A stretch of DNA of 24,354 nt, from the NCBI GenBank assembly GCA_937888735.1, contig CALASN010000014.1, positions 1 through 24,354 on the forward strand, in the 5' to 3' direction. Shown here in pieces: positions 7,772 to 17,820 of this stretch. Position numbers and translations under genes: made by a program. The notes beneath the pieces are model-generated. The model did no database searches. It saw only the letters and a program-made list of their open reading frames with translations, and had not been told where the DNA came from. Positions within the stretch are counted from its first letter, which is position 1, and each line of letters starts with the position of its first letter. This DNA comes from UBA5499 sp002426275 (lineage in GTDB: Bacteria > Bacillota > DTU084).

Positions 7772-9409
7772 TTATGCCAAACCTGTAATCCTGCCGTCCG
7801 GCAGCAGGTCTATTCTCTGCGCTGCCGGCCTTTTGGGAAGTCCCGGCATGGTCATAATCTCACCTGTGAGCGGAATGATAAAGCCCGCCCCCAAAGCGGC
7901 TCTCACTTCGCGCACAGTGAGAGTCCAACCCACGGGCGCGCCCAAAAGCTTAGGATTATCGGAGAAAGAATATTGGGTCTTAGCCACGCACAAGGGCAGG
8001 CTGTCGCCGCCAAGCTCTTTCCATCTTGCCAGCTGGGAGGAGGCCTGCTTAGTATACTTCACTTCTTCCGCCCGGTAGATCTCCCGGGCCAAAATCTCCA
8101 GTTTCTCCTCCAACGGCAGCTCTAAAGGATAAAGCGGCCGGAAGCGATTTGGCTCTTCGCAGGCGGCCAAAACCTCCCGCGCCAGTTCCTCTCCCCCGGC
8201 GCCGCCGCCCGAGACAACCTGCGAGACGGCAGCCCTGGCGCCCAAACTCTGACAATGGGCCAAAAGCCAAGCCAGCTCCCGCCCGTCATCCGCGGGGAAG
8301 CGGTTAATGGCAACCACAGCGGGTAAACCATATTTTGCAATGTTCTCCAAGTGACGGTCAAGGTTTGCCGCTCCCAGCTTCAAAGCTTCCAGATCCGGCT
8401 CTGCCAAGGCGGCTTTCTGCGCGCCGCCGTGCAGCTTCAGGGCGCGGACGGAAGCCACAATCACTGCGACTTGCGGTTTCAGTTCATCCCGGCAGATGAT
8501 ATCGAAAAATTTCTCAGCGCCCAGATCCGCTCCGAAGCCGCCTTCAGTCACCACATAGTCCGCCAGGCGCAAGCCCAGCTTGGTAGCCAAAACGCTGCTG
8601 TTGCCGTGGGCAATATTGGCAAACGGACCGCCGTGCACAAAGGCCGGCTGGCCTTCTAAAGTCTGCACCAGATTGGGCAAAATGGCGTCTGCAAGCAGCG
8701 CCGCCATAGCGCCGTCAGCGCCCAAATCCCTTGCCCGCACCGGTCCCCGGCTGCTTGAGCCCACCAAAATCCGGCCTAATCTGGCTTTGAGATCCGCCTT
8801 GCTCTGCGCCCTGCAAAGAATGGCCATCACTTCCGAAGCCGCCGTGATGTCAAAGCCGGTCTCGCGCACAAAGCCGCCGATGCCGGTGACAATATCCCTG
8901 AGGCTGCGATCGTTCATGTCCATAACACGACGCCAGGTTATAGTCCGCGGATCCAATCCCAAACTGTTATCGTGATATAAATGGTTGTCCACCAGCGCCG
9001 CAAGCAGATTGTGGGCCGCTGCGACAGCGTGCAGATCGCCTGTGAAGTGAAGATTGATCTCCTCCATGGGCAAAATCTGCGCGCGTCCTCCGCCTGTGGC
9101 CCCGCCTTTCATACCGAAGGTGGGCCCCAGGGAGGGCTCCCGCAGGGAACAGGTAACATTTTTGCCCAGCCTGCCCAAAGCCTCGGTCAGCCCGATGGCG
9201 GTGCAGGTTTTCCCCTCGCCTGCGGAGGTGGGATTAATGGCGGTGACGTAGATCAGCTTTCCTCTCTGCGGTCTGGCCAGCACATCTAAATGAACCTTTG
9301 CCTTATATTTGCCGTAACACTCCAAATCCTCTTCGCCCAAACCAAGCTTAGCTGCCACCTCTCCTATGGGAAGGAGCCTGGCATTTTGGGCGATTTCCAA
9401 GTCATCCAT
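7772..9409 (-). CDS. fhs: Formate--tetrahydrofolate ligase (formyl-THF synthetase)
   Basis: Fhs joins formate to tetrahydrofolate with ATP, the entry step of the Wood-Ljungdahl methyl branch. The 545-residue product is slightly shorter than the usual 555-560. It has the nucleotide loop TSAGEGKT (61-68), EPSLGPTFGMKGGATGGG, the FTGDLHAV segment and VTEGGFGADLGAEKF, all family hallmarks. Small departures from the usual text (SAGEGKTC in place of PAGEGKTT) do not touch the P-loop Lys. The ATG at 9409 overlaps the end of rng by 8 bases, placing it in the rng message, and 13 bases separate its stop from the AcsE-like start. Its place beside folD, the methyltransferase and the corrinoid protein indicates one-carbon flux between formate and methyl-THF. 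Direction cannot be judged from sequence. Confidence 0.97.
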   Translation of the reverse strand: MDDLEIAQNARLLPIGEVAAKLGLGEEDLECYGKYKAKVHLDVLARPQRGKLIYVTAINPTSAGEGKTCTAIGLTEALGRLGKNVTCSLREPSLGPTFGMKGGATGGGRAQILPMEEINLHFTGDLHAVAAAHNLLAALVDNHLYHDNSLGLDPRTITWRRVMDMNDRSLRDIVTGIGGFVRETGFDITAASEVMAILCRAQSKADLKARLGRILVGSSSRGPVRARDLGADGAMAALLADAILPNLVQTLEGQPAFVHGGPFANIAHGNSSVLATKLGLRLADYVVTEGGFGADLGAEKFFDIICRDELKPQVAVIVASVRALKLHGGAQKAALAEPDLEALKLGAANLDRHLENIAKYGLPAVVAINRFPADDGRELAWLLAHCQSLGARAAVSQVVSGGGAGGEELAREVLAACEEPNRFRPLYPLELPLEEKLEILAREIYRAEEVKYTKQASSQLARWKELGGDSLPLCVAKTQYSFSDNPKLLGAPVGWTLTVREVRAALGAGFIIPLTGEIMTMPGLPKRPAAQRIDLLPDGRITGLA

Positions 9410-11129
9410 TACTTTCCCTCCGACTGTTTTCTTTCTTGCTGCGAACGATTTTCCCTTTAGCGTAAGTGCGAGTTGTTTTGGTGATCTCTACATCTAACTT
9501 TTGCCCAACCTTCTTTCCTGCTCCTTCAACCTCGATAATATAGCCTTCAAGACGGGCAATGCCGTTTTGATTGTTGGCCAGATGCGGCCGCTCAATGGTA
9601 ACTTCCAATTTCTGGCCCACGCTCACAGGCATGGCAGCTTGCTCCACTTCTTGCCTTGTTCCTGCCAGCAGGATCTTCGTTTCTTCGGCGTGAATCGCTT
9701 CGCAGCCTTTGATGAAAATCTTCTTGTTTAATTCTTCCTCCAGCCGGCCGAGGTTGCTGCCGCCCAGGCCGATGAGCATGGCCGCCACCTGGGGATGCAC
9801 TCCCACAAGCACAGCCTCGATATCGCTGCCAGCGAAGAATTGGCGCAGCTGCCTTTCCACCTGAATGGCCATAGATTCTTCAGAGAGGATCCTTCCTGTG
9901 CCCTCGCAGTAGGGACAAGGCTTCTGAAAGACCTCGCCCAGCCCCTCTTGGACCTTTTTCCGCGTGATTTCCACCAGGCCCAAACGGGTGAAGCCTAAGA
10001 TATTGGTTTTCACCCGGTCGGCTCGCACTTCCTCCTCCAGCTTTTTAAGGACTGCCTTGCGATCTTCTTCCGCTTCCATATCAATGAAATCGACCACGAT
10101 AATGCCGGTCAGATTGCGCAAGCGCAATTGGCGCGCTATCTCCGCCGCAGCCTGAAGATTAGTCTTCAAAACCGTGGAGGCCAGATCCGTGCTGCCCACA
10201 AACTTGCCGGTGTTCACGTCAATGACAGTTAACGCCTCGGTCTGATCCACCACCAGATATCCGCCGCAGTCCAGCCACACTCTCCTTTTAAGAGCTTTAG
10301 CCAGTTCCTGTTCGATTCCGTATTGTTCAAAAAGCGGCTCTGTTCCCGTGTAGAGGCTTATCTGTTTGCGCAAGCGGGGAGAGAGGGTGCGGGCGGCCTC
10401 CAGGATCTTTTTATAGACCGGCTCGCTGTCAATCTGAAAGCTGGCGATCTGTTCGGATAAAGTATCGCGCATTAATCTGTAGATCAAGTCATGATCCTTG
10501 TAGAGCACAGCCGGGGCTTTAGTTTTTTGAGCCTTTTTCTTGATTTTATTCCATAGCTTGCGCAAAAAAACCAAATCCCGTTTCAGTTCCCGCTCTTTTT
10601 GGCCTTCGGCCGCCGTCCGCACGATAACGGCTTCATGGGGTTTGCGCATCTTCTCCACCGCTTCCCGCAGCCGCTCCCGTTCAGCTTCGCTGGCGATTCG
10701 CCGCGATATGCCCGTGTAATCCGCGTCTGGCACCAACACCAAATAACGGCCGGGAATGCTCAATTGGCTCACAACCCTAGCCCCTTTGCTGCCGATTGGC
10801 TCTTTGGCCACCTGCACGATCAGCTGCTGACCGGGTTTGAGCATATCTGCGATCTGCGTTTTCTTATCCCCGCCGTCAGTCTGAACATCGTCCACATATA
10901 AAAAAGCATTCCGCTCCAGGCCGACGTCCACGAAAGAAGCTTGCATGCCGGGAAGCACGTTTTTAACGACCCCTTTATAAATGCTGCCGGCTACTTGCTG
11001 GTGGAAAGAACGTTCCACATACAGCTCCACCAATTTTCCGTCTTCAATTATTGCCGCTCTGGTTTGCAGATTCTCTACTGCAACCAAAATTTCCTTTTTT
11101 ACCGTCTTTTTTTTCTTTCTTTTGCTCAA
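9402..11129 (-). CDS. rng: Ribonuclease G / RNase E family endoribonuclease
   Basis: The 575-residue protein begins with a basic leader and an S1 RNA-binding domain (about 38-125; GSIYKGVVKNVLPGMQASFVDVG). The catalytic region has the metal-binding aspartates D304 (TVIDVNTGKF) and D347 (IIVVDFIDME), then a CPYC zinc-link motif (405-408). A C-terminal TRAM-like beta domain (about 505-570) carries AKGKIV. RNase G cuts single-stranded, 5'-monophosphate RNA in mRNA decay and rRNA maturation. The start is TTG at 11129, overlapping the TIGR03936 stop by four bases (TTGA) with a GGAGAAGGG site upstream. In many Firmicutes rng follows this radical SAM pair and precedes rplU-rpmA; here the one-carbon genes follow instead. 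Confidence 0.95.
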   Translation of the reverse strand: MSKRKKKKTVKKEILVAVENLQTRAAIIEDGKLVELYVERSFHQQVAGSIYKGVVKNVLPGMQASFVDVGLERNAFLYVDDVQTDGGDKKTQIADMLKPGQQLIVQVAKEPIGSKGARVVSQLSIPGRYLVLVPDADYTGISRRIASEAERERLREAVEKMRKPHEAVIVRTAAEGQKERELKRDLVFLRKLWNKIKKKAQKTKAPAVLYKDHDLIYRLMRDTLSEQIASFQIDSEPVYKKILEAARTLSPRLRKQISLYTGTEPLFEQYGIEQELAKALKRRVWLDCGGYLVVDQTEALTVIDVNTGKFVGSTDLASTVLKTNLQAAAEIARQLRLRNLTGIIVVDFIDMEAEEDRKAVLKKLEEEVRADRVKTNILGFTRLGLVEITRKKVQEGLGEVFQKPCPYCEGTGRILSEESMAIQVERQLRQFFAGSDIEAVLVGVHPQVAAMLIGLGGSNLGRLEEELNKKIFIKGCEAIHAEETKILLAGTRQEVEQAAMPVSVGQKLEVTIERPHLANNQNGIARLEGYIIEVEGAGKKVGQKLDVEITKTTRTYAKGKIVRSKKENSRRESNG

Positions 11130-11788
11130 TGCTTTCCCTTCTCCAGCGACCCAAGGAGCACTCCTTGTCCTAAAATTGCCGTTCTGACCAGCTCGCGCGG
11201 CACAAGTTCCAAAGACGCGACGACCTCCTGGGGACGCACATTAGTCGCCTCCGGTGAAAAAAATAAAAAAAGTTCTAACTGGTCCTGACCTTTCACCTTG
11301 ATTTCGAGCGTTGCCGCTCGCAAATTCAGCTGCCTCACCTTATTTTTCTGCTTTCTCTGCCACAGAATCGTCTCTTGGTCCAGCCACCCCTGAACTCTGC
11401 TGGCCAAGTCTTCAGCCGCACCCACCCGTACCCAATAGCCGGCGCCTTGCACCAGGCTCATCAAGCGTCCCTCGCTCTGAGGTACTACCGCCGCCCGGCT
11501 AGGCGCCAATGCCACCGGCAGCTGCTCCGACAGGCGCCCTTTGACATCCGAAGCCGCCAATTCCTCTGTGAGTTCGAGCTCCATCAGCTCGCAAAGGCTG
11601 GCGACTCCCACAGGCAAAGCCGAGGCGAACTGCACTTGGGCATGAGGATGAAAGCCTTCGGAATAGGCTATGGGAAGCTTGCTGCGCCTGATCGCTCGTT
11701 CCATGGTGCGGAGCAAATCCAAATGTGAAATGTATTTCAATGCGTTCCCTTTCTTAAACTTAATGCGAATTCTGTTTCCCCTCTCCAC
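11126..11788 (-). CDS. TIGR03936 family (DUF2344) radical-SAM-linked protein
   Basis: The 220-residue protein starts RIRIKFKKGNALKYISHLDLLRTMERAIRRS and continues LPIAYSEGFHPHAQVQFASALPVG, the characteristic N-terminal block of the TIGR03936/DUF2344 family. The family is nearly always encoded next to the TIGR03960 radical SAM protein and may act with it, but its reaction is unknown to me. It begins with GTG at 11788 with GGAGGAG upstream, 18 bases after the end of the radical SAM gene, and its stop overlaps the rng start. No catalytic residues can be named. The C-terminal 100 residues are less conserved in appearance. Confidence 0.9.
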   Translation of the reverse strand: MERGNRIRIKFKKGNALKYISHLDLLRTMERAIRRSKLPIAYSEGFHPHAQVQFASALPVGVASLCELMELELTEELAASDVKGRLSEQLPVALAPSRAAVVPQSEGRLMSLVQGAGYWVRVGAAEDLASRVQGWLDQETILWQRKQKNKVRQLNLRAATLEIKVKGQDQLELFLFFSPEATNVRPQEVVASLELVPRELVRTAILGQGVLLGSLEKGKH

Positions 11789-11806
11789 GTTTTTTTCTCC
11801 TCCATC

Positions 11807-13645
11807 CTATTCCGAAGCGAAACGATTAGCTACCCCAAGGTTGGGACAGACGCCGCAGCCATTGCAGCCGGCTCTGCAGTCCGCCGTTCGCTCCCCGGCA
11901 TAGGCCCGCGTTCGCTCTTGCCAGAGAAAGCTCTTGTTCACACCGCTTTGCAGGTGTTCCCAAGGCAAAAGCTCCTCTTTGGAACGCTGGCGATTAGCGT
12001 AAAAGGCCGGATCCAATCCAGCTTTGGCAAAAGCTTCCTGCCAGCGGGAAAAGAAAAACTGTTCCTGCCAGCTGTCAAAATGACACCCGGCTTGCCAAGC
12101 AAGCTTGATCACCTCAGAGAGCCTGCGATCGCCTCTGGCCAGGACCGCTTCCAAGAGACTGCTCTCTGGCTGATGCAAAGCCAGGCTGACGGCCCTGATT
12201 TGCCCCAATGCTTCCCTGAGTAATTTTTGCTTGCCTGCAAGTTCCCGGCCACGGTCCTGAGCTTCCCACTGGAAGGGAGTCTGCGGCTTGGGAACGAACG
12301 AGGAGACGCTTACCGAGACCTGAATTCCCCCCTTTCCCCTGCCTGCGCATTCTCTTCCCACTGTCAAAACCTTCTTCGCCAGCTCCGCGATGGCCAAGAT
12401 ATCTTCTTCCGTTTCCGTGGGAAGGCCCATCATAAAATATAATTTTATTCTTCGCCAGCCTGTGCTGAAAGCAGCACGCGCCGTGGTGAGGAGATCTTCC
12501 TCCGTGACTCCTTTGTTGATCACATCCCGCAGCCTTTGGCTTCCGGCTTCAGGGGCGAAGGTGAGGCCCGTTTTTCGTACTTTCTCAATGCTTTCCGCCA
12601 ATTCAACGGCGAATTTATCGGTGCGCAGGGAGGGAAGCGAGACAGCGACGCCCATTTCGCCGTATTTGTCCAGCAACGCGGGAATCAACTGGGAGATCTG
12701 GCTATAGTCTGAACTGCTCAAAGAGGTAAGGCTGAGCTCGTCATAGCCCGTATTGTTCAGCAAGCTCTCAGCCGTAGCCAGCAGCTCGGACTGCGGCTTC
12801 TCACGAACCGGCCTGTAAATGATCCCCGCTTGGCAAAACCTGCAGCCCCGTGTACAGCCCCGCATAATCTCCAGCATTGCCCGGTCATGGACGATTTGGG
12901 TATAAGGAACCAGCCACTCAGTTGGGTAAGGCGCGCCCGTCAGATCTGAGACGACTCTTTTGGGTACCGCAGCCGGAGCTCCGTCAGGCTCAATGGCGCT
13001 CAAGGTGCCATCTGTCTTATAGCTCACTTTATATAAAGCCGGCACATACACGCCGGAAATCTGGGCCAAAGCTTGCAATAGCTGCCTGCGGCTCAAATTC
13101 TTCCTTTGCCAATCCCGGTAGCAATCAACGATCTCGCAGATTACATCCTCGCCCTCACCTAGGGCCACAGCATCTAAAAACGGCGCCAACGGTTCAGGGT
13201 TAAAGGCGCAGGGACCGCCTGCGATCACCAAAGGCTGCTTTTCCGTACGCTGGGCGCCGATGATGGGAATCCCTCCCAGGTGCAGCATTTGCAGCACGTT
13301 TGTGTAAGACAGCTCATATTGTAAAGTAAAACCCACGATCTGAAATTCAGAAAGCGGCCTGTGGCTTTCCATGCTTAGTAACGGCAAGCCGGCCTTCTCC
13401 AGCTCTTGCTCCATGTCGATCCAAGGCGAGAAGGCCCGTTCCACAGCCACGTCCTGCTTTTGCGCCAGGACGTGATAGAGGATCTTCAAACCCAAATGGC
13501 TCATCCCGACTTCATATACATCGGGAAAAGCCAAGCAGACGGCCAGGCTCCCTTGCTTTAAGGTCTGATTCCATTCGCCGCCTATATATCTGGCCGGTTT
13601 TTCCACTCTCTGTAAGATCTGATCCCACTGTTTCTCAGCCAACAA
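11807..13645 (-). CDS. TIGR03960 family B12-binding-domain radical SAM protein
   Basis: The 612-residue protein has an N-terminal B12-binding-like region (about 30-200; FPDVYEVGMSHLGLKILY, IAGGPCAFNPEPLAPFLDAV). A radical SAM core follows, with the iron-sulfur motif C264-x3-C268-x2-C271 (CTRGCRFC). Near the C terminus an extra cysteine cluster (DCRAGCNGCGVCPN, about 590-604) may hold a second cluster or metal. The family is widespread in Firmicutes and linked to rng and ribosomal genes, which hints at RNA or ribosome modification; the reaction is not established. The start is TTG at 13645 with AGGAGGGG seven bases upstream. It is the first gene of the seven-gene minus-strand run and lies divergently from the pyrophosphatase gene. 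Confidence 0.93.
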   Translation of the reverse strand: MLAEKQWDQILQRVEKPARYIGGEWNQTLKQGSLAVCLAFPDVYEVGMSHLGLKILYHVLAQKQDVAVERAFSPWIDMEQELEKAGLPLLSMESHRPLSEFQIVGFTLQYELSYTNVLQMLHLGGIPIIGAQRTEKQPLVIAGGPCAFNPEPLAPFLDAVALGEGEDVICEIVDCYRDWQRKNLSRRQLLQALAQISGVYVPALYKVSYKTDGTLSAIEPDGAPAAVPKRVVSDLTGAPYPTEWLVPYTQIVHDRAMLEIMRGCTRGCRFCQAGIIYRPVREKPQSELLATAESLLNNTGYDELSLTSLSSSDYSQISQLIPALLDKYGEMGVAVSLPSLRTDKFAVELAESIEKVRKTGLTFAPEAGSQRLRDVINKGVTEEDLLTTARAAFSTGWRRIKLYFMMGLPTETEEDILAIAELAKKVLTVGRECAGRGKGGIQVSVSVSSFVPKPQTPFQWEAQDRGRELAGKQKLLREALGQIRAVSLALHQPESSLLEAVLARGDRRLSEVIKLAWQAGCHFDSWQEQFFFSRWQEAFAKAGLDPAFYANRQRSKEELLPWEHLQSGVNKSFLWQERTRAYAGERTADCRAGCNGCGVCPNLGVANRFASE

Positions 13646-13684
13646 AATCTTCCCCTCCTCGGGGCTACTTTTCTCTATTTTAGA

Positions 13685-13713
13685 ATTATACCACAGTTTG
13701 CCGCATCTGCATA
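13685..13713 (-). promoter_or_regulatory. Extended -10 promoter for the radical SAM / rng / one-carbon operon
   Basis: On the minus strand TGTGGTATAAT contains a perfect -10 (TATAAT, 13690-13685) with an extended TG motif. The hexamer 17 bases upstream (TATGCA) is a poor -35, as expected for an extended -10 promoter. In the leader, CCCC-GAGGA-GGGG (13652-13664) could fold over the ribosome binding site of the first gene. Confidence 0.6.
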
Positions 13714-13779
13714 CATATGACCGGAAATCCCCAAATTACGTGGTCCTGCAACGGGGAAATCTTTTTTTATAAAATAACA

Positions 13780-13808
13780 TGGAAAACAATAATGCTTTGT
13801 GGTATCAT
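13780..13808 (+). promoter_or_regulatory. Promoter for the H+-pyrophosphatase gene
   Basis: TGGAAA (13780-13785) and TATCAT (13803-13808) are 17 bases apart on the plus strand, with TG one base before the -10. A start near 13815 gives a leader of about 48 bases that includes the strong AGGAGGTC site at about 13849. It is back to back with the minus-strand promoter, about 90 bases away. Confidence 0.5.
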
Positions 13809-13862
13809 TTATCCCGATGGGAATTTGTTACCCTTTCAAAAAAACTGCAGGAGGTCAACTGT

Positions 13863-15947
<2,085 letters not shown>

Positions 15948-15949
15948 TA

Positions 15950-16063
15950 ATGGATAGCGAACTTCCCATTAAAGGCCCGAAATCCCTCGCCATGAGCTTC
16001 CAGAACCTGGTGGCAATCGTCTTTGAGGGCGGCCTTTTAACCTACAGCAAAAACAAAGCATAA
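15950..16063 (+). CDS. Possible 37-residue small protein after hppA
   Basis: An ATG two bases after the hppA stop (TAATAATG) opens a 37-codon frame beginning MDSELPIKGPKSLAMSF and ending TYSKNKA, with a short hydrophobic middle (LVAIVFEGGLL). Its last codons run into the left arm of the downstream hairpin. There is no ribosome binding site of its own, so it would depend on re-initiation after hppA. It could equally be the remnant of a longer gene or chance. I do not recognise a family. Confidence 0.25.
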   Translation: MDSELPIKGPKSLAMSFQNLVAIVFEGGLLTYSKNKA

Positions 16064-16101
16064 TAGAAGGCTGCCTGACCGGCAGCCTTCTATTATGCTT
16101 T
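16055..16101. terminator. Bidirectional hairpin between hppA and the M50 protease gene
   Basis: A perfect 20-base inverted repeat (16056-16075 and 16081-16100; AAGCATAATAGAAGGCTGCC and its complement) closes a five-base loop. Read on the minus strand the stem is followed by a T-rich tract (TTTGTTTTT), so it suits the end of the M50 operon. On the plus strand only three T follow, so hppA termination may be weaker. Confidence 0.75.
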
Positions 16102-16299
16102 ACTCACAATACCATGGACGTGCTCGAAAGCGATGAGTATATTCACGTCAGCACTCATAAACAACGCTCGGCGAAGAACCTCTTAACGCACTTACACTTT
16201 TCATTATTTGCCAGGAAGTCGACTCTGCGCTCGACTTCATCCATTATTAGCCCCGAGCTGACGCTCCGACATCCCTACAGCATGGCTGTCTTTTCATGT
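16102..16299. other. Intergenic spacer with a small inverted repeat
   Basis: No convincing gene is seen on either strand. The only structure is a perfect 8-base inverted repeat, GAAGTCGA (16215-16222) and TCGACTTC (16231-16238), around an 8-base loop. A 67-codon plus-strand frame here has low-complexity content and no ribosome binding site. Confidence 0.5.
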
Positions 16300-17175
16300 T
16301 TACGTCAAGAGCTCTAAAATCTTGATTTGCGCGCCTCCCTGGAAGAGCGCCTCCAAAATCTGAGCCTCCCCAATCACTCCCTGAATTTTCAGATTCTCTG
16401 TCACTACGGTGACTAAATGATAAGAACCGGGGGCAAACTGAGTGACTATTTTCTCCAGGGGCGTGGCTCCTTCCGCCACCAGGTGCCTTGCCAAAAGCAC
16501 CTTCTCTTGATGTAATTCTTCTTGCTTGTGCAGAAGATATCGCAAGTGAGAGTAGGAAGCAAATTCCGCTTCCTGTTTTGCCGCCAAGAATAGGTAGAGA
16601 CAGATGGGTAAAAAACCGGGGGAAATATCCCACAGACGCCAGGCCACAAGAGAAAAAGCCGCTGCCAGGCCGGAAGCCAACTGACTGACACGCGCCAGCT
16701 TTTCTGTGGAAGGGCGGAAACCAAATCTGCGGCTGAGAGCTGCCCGCAGCACCCTGCCTCCATCCATGGGCAAAAACGGCAAAAGATTGAATAAGCCCAA
16801 ACTTAGATTACCTGCGATCATCAATTCCGTCCACTGTCCGGCCCGAAACATGCCCTTCGCTTGCAGAAAGACAAAAAGGCCGGCTAAAGCAAGGCTCCAC
16901 AGCGGTCCTGCCATGGCGACGGCAATTTCCGCTTTGGGCCTAAATAATAAGGGAAATGAAACCTGAGCCCTACCGCCAAAAGGAAACAACTCTATTTTTT
17001 CCACCGGAAAATGCAAAAGCGCAGCTACCGCCGCATGAGCAAGCTCGTGCAGAAAAACAAGCGAAAAAAGGATCAGGGCGTGCGGCAACAGCCCTGCCAA
17101 CGCGAAAAGACAAAGGGTAACCAGAAACGAACTATGGAGGAGAAGTTGGATCCCGAAAATTCTGCCGATCCACAT
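16300..17175 (-). CDS. M50 site-2 protease, SpoIVFB-like, with C-terminal CBS-like domain
   Basis: The 291-residue protein is an intramembrane zinc protease. H43-E44-x2-H47 (FLHELAHA) and D138 in FNLLPFLPMDGGR supply the metal site, at almost the same positions as in B. subtilis SpoIVFB (H43, E44, H47, D137). Four to six hydrophobic segments fill residues 10-195. A soluble CBS-like region (about 225-291; LVAEGATPLEKIV, GVIGEAQILEAL) ends the protein, as in SpoIVFB, where the domain binds ATP. SpoIVFB cuts pro-sigma-K in the mother cell. The gene follows an M23 peptidase gene by 16 bases, the SpoIVFA-FB order. The ATG at 17175 has GGTGAGGAG close by. A general S2P role is the alternative, but length, context and promoter favour sporulation. 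Confidence 0.88.
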   Translation of the reverse strand: MWIGRIFGIQLLLHSSFLVTLCLFALAGLLPHALILFSLVFLHELAHAAVAALLHFPVEKIELFPFGGRAQVSFPLLFRPKAEIAVAMAGPLWSLALAGLFVFLQAKGMFRAGQWTELMIAGNLSLGLFNLLPFLPMDGGRVLRAALSRRFGFRPSTEKLARVSQLASGLAAAFSLVAWRLWDISPGFLPICLYLFLAAKQEAEFASYSHLRYLLHKQEELHQEKVLLARHLVAEGATPLEKIVTQFAPGSYHLVTVVTENLKIQGVIGEAQILEALFQGGAQIKILELLT

Positions 17176-17191
17176 CTCTCCTCACCGCCCG

Positions 17192-17794
17192 TCATTTTAT
17201 CAGTTCTCCTGGATCAACAGCTATCCCTTTATAGTGCAACTCAAAATGCAGATGCGCTCCGGTGGTAAGGCCGCTATCCCCGACTCGGCCGATAACCTGC
17301 CCCGCCTTAACTCGTTCTCCAACCCGAACCAACGCCTCATCGCAATGCGCGTACAAAGTTTCGTATTCGTCATCGTGTTTGAGCACGATCTTCAGTCCAT
17401 AACCGTTTTCCCGGCCCACAGTTTCAACTTCTCCGGGCAACGCAGCCAAAATGGGACTGCCCTTTGGCGCAGCCAGGTCTATCCCCTGATGCTCTCGCTT
17501 GCCGCCTAAAACGGGGTGCTCTCTTTGGCCAAAGCCGGAACTCACCTTGCCAATCACAGGGCGCACCAAACCCGGCAGCTCCGCCTGCTTTGGAGGTTTC
17601 ACCTGCCAGCTGCCTCCTTGCCACAGCCTCTGAAAAAACCTTCTTGTTTCCGAGAAAGCTCCTTCGTAATCGTAATCCGCTCTGAGAACGGCGTGGAACC
17701 ATGTCTGAGCGCCGGGCGCACGCGTCCAGCCCACGCTTTTGGCCGCAAGCGACAGCGCTAAGATGAGCGCGGAAACGACAAATTGTTTTTTCAT
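17192..17794 (-). CDS. M23 LytM-type metallopeptidase, SpoIVFA-like
   Basis: The 200-residue protein has an N-terminal membrane anchor or signal segment (about 4-20), a variable linker and a LytM domain (about 80-198). The zinc ligands are all present: H102 and D106 in EHQGIDLAAP, and H171 and H173 in GAHLHFEL; H150 (LYAH) is also in place. SpoIVFA in B. subtilis holds SpoIVFB inactive and has a LytM-like domain usually described as inactive, so a complete active site here is notable. The ATG at 17794 has GGGAGGG upstream; an in-frame start 53 codons earlier would read through the promoter and is rejected. It is first of two genes, with the M50 protease following. The alternative is a general cell-wall endopeptidase. 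Confidence 0.82.
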   Translation of the reverse strand: MKKQFVVSALILALSLAAKSVGWTRAPGAQTWFHAVLRADYDYEGAFSETRRFFQRLWQGGSWQVKPPKQAELPGLVRPVIGKVSSGFGQREHPVLGGKREHQGIDLAAPKGSPILAALPGEVETVGRENGYGLKIVLKHDDEYETLYAHCDEALVRVGERVKAGQVIGRVGDSGLTTGAHLHFELHYKGIAVDPGELIK

Positions 17795-17820
17795 GTTTCC
17801 CTCCCGATCCCTGATAATAT

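Noticed and set aside
16114..16317. A 67-codon plus-strand frame after the hppA hairpin.
   Set aside because: It has no ribosome binding site, its composition is not protein-like, and it overlaps the end of the M50 gene on the other strand.
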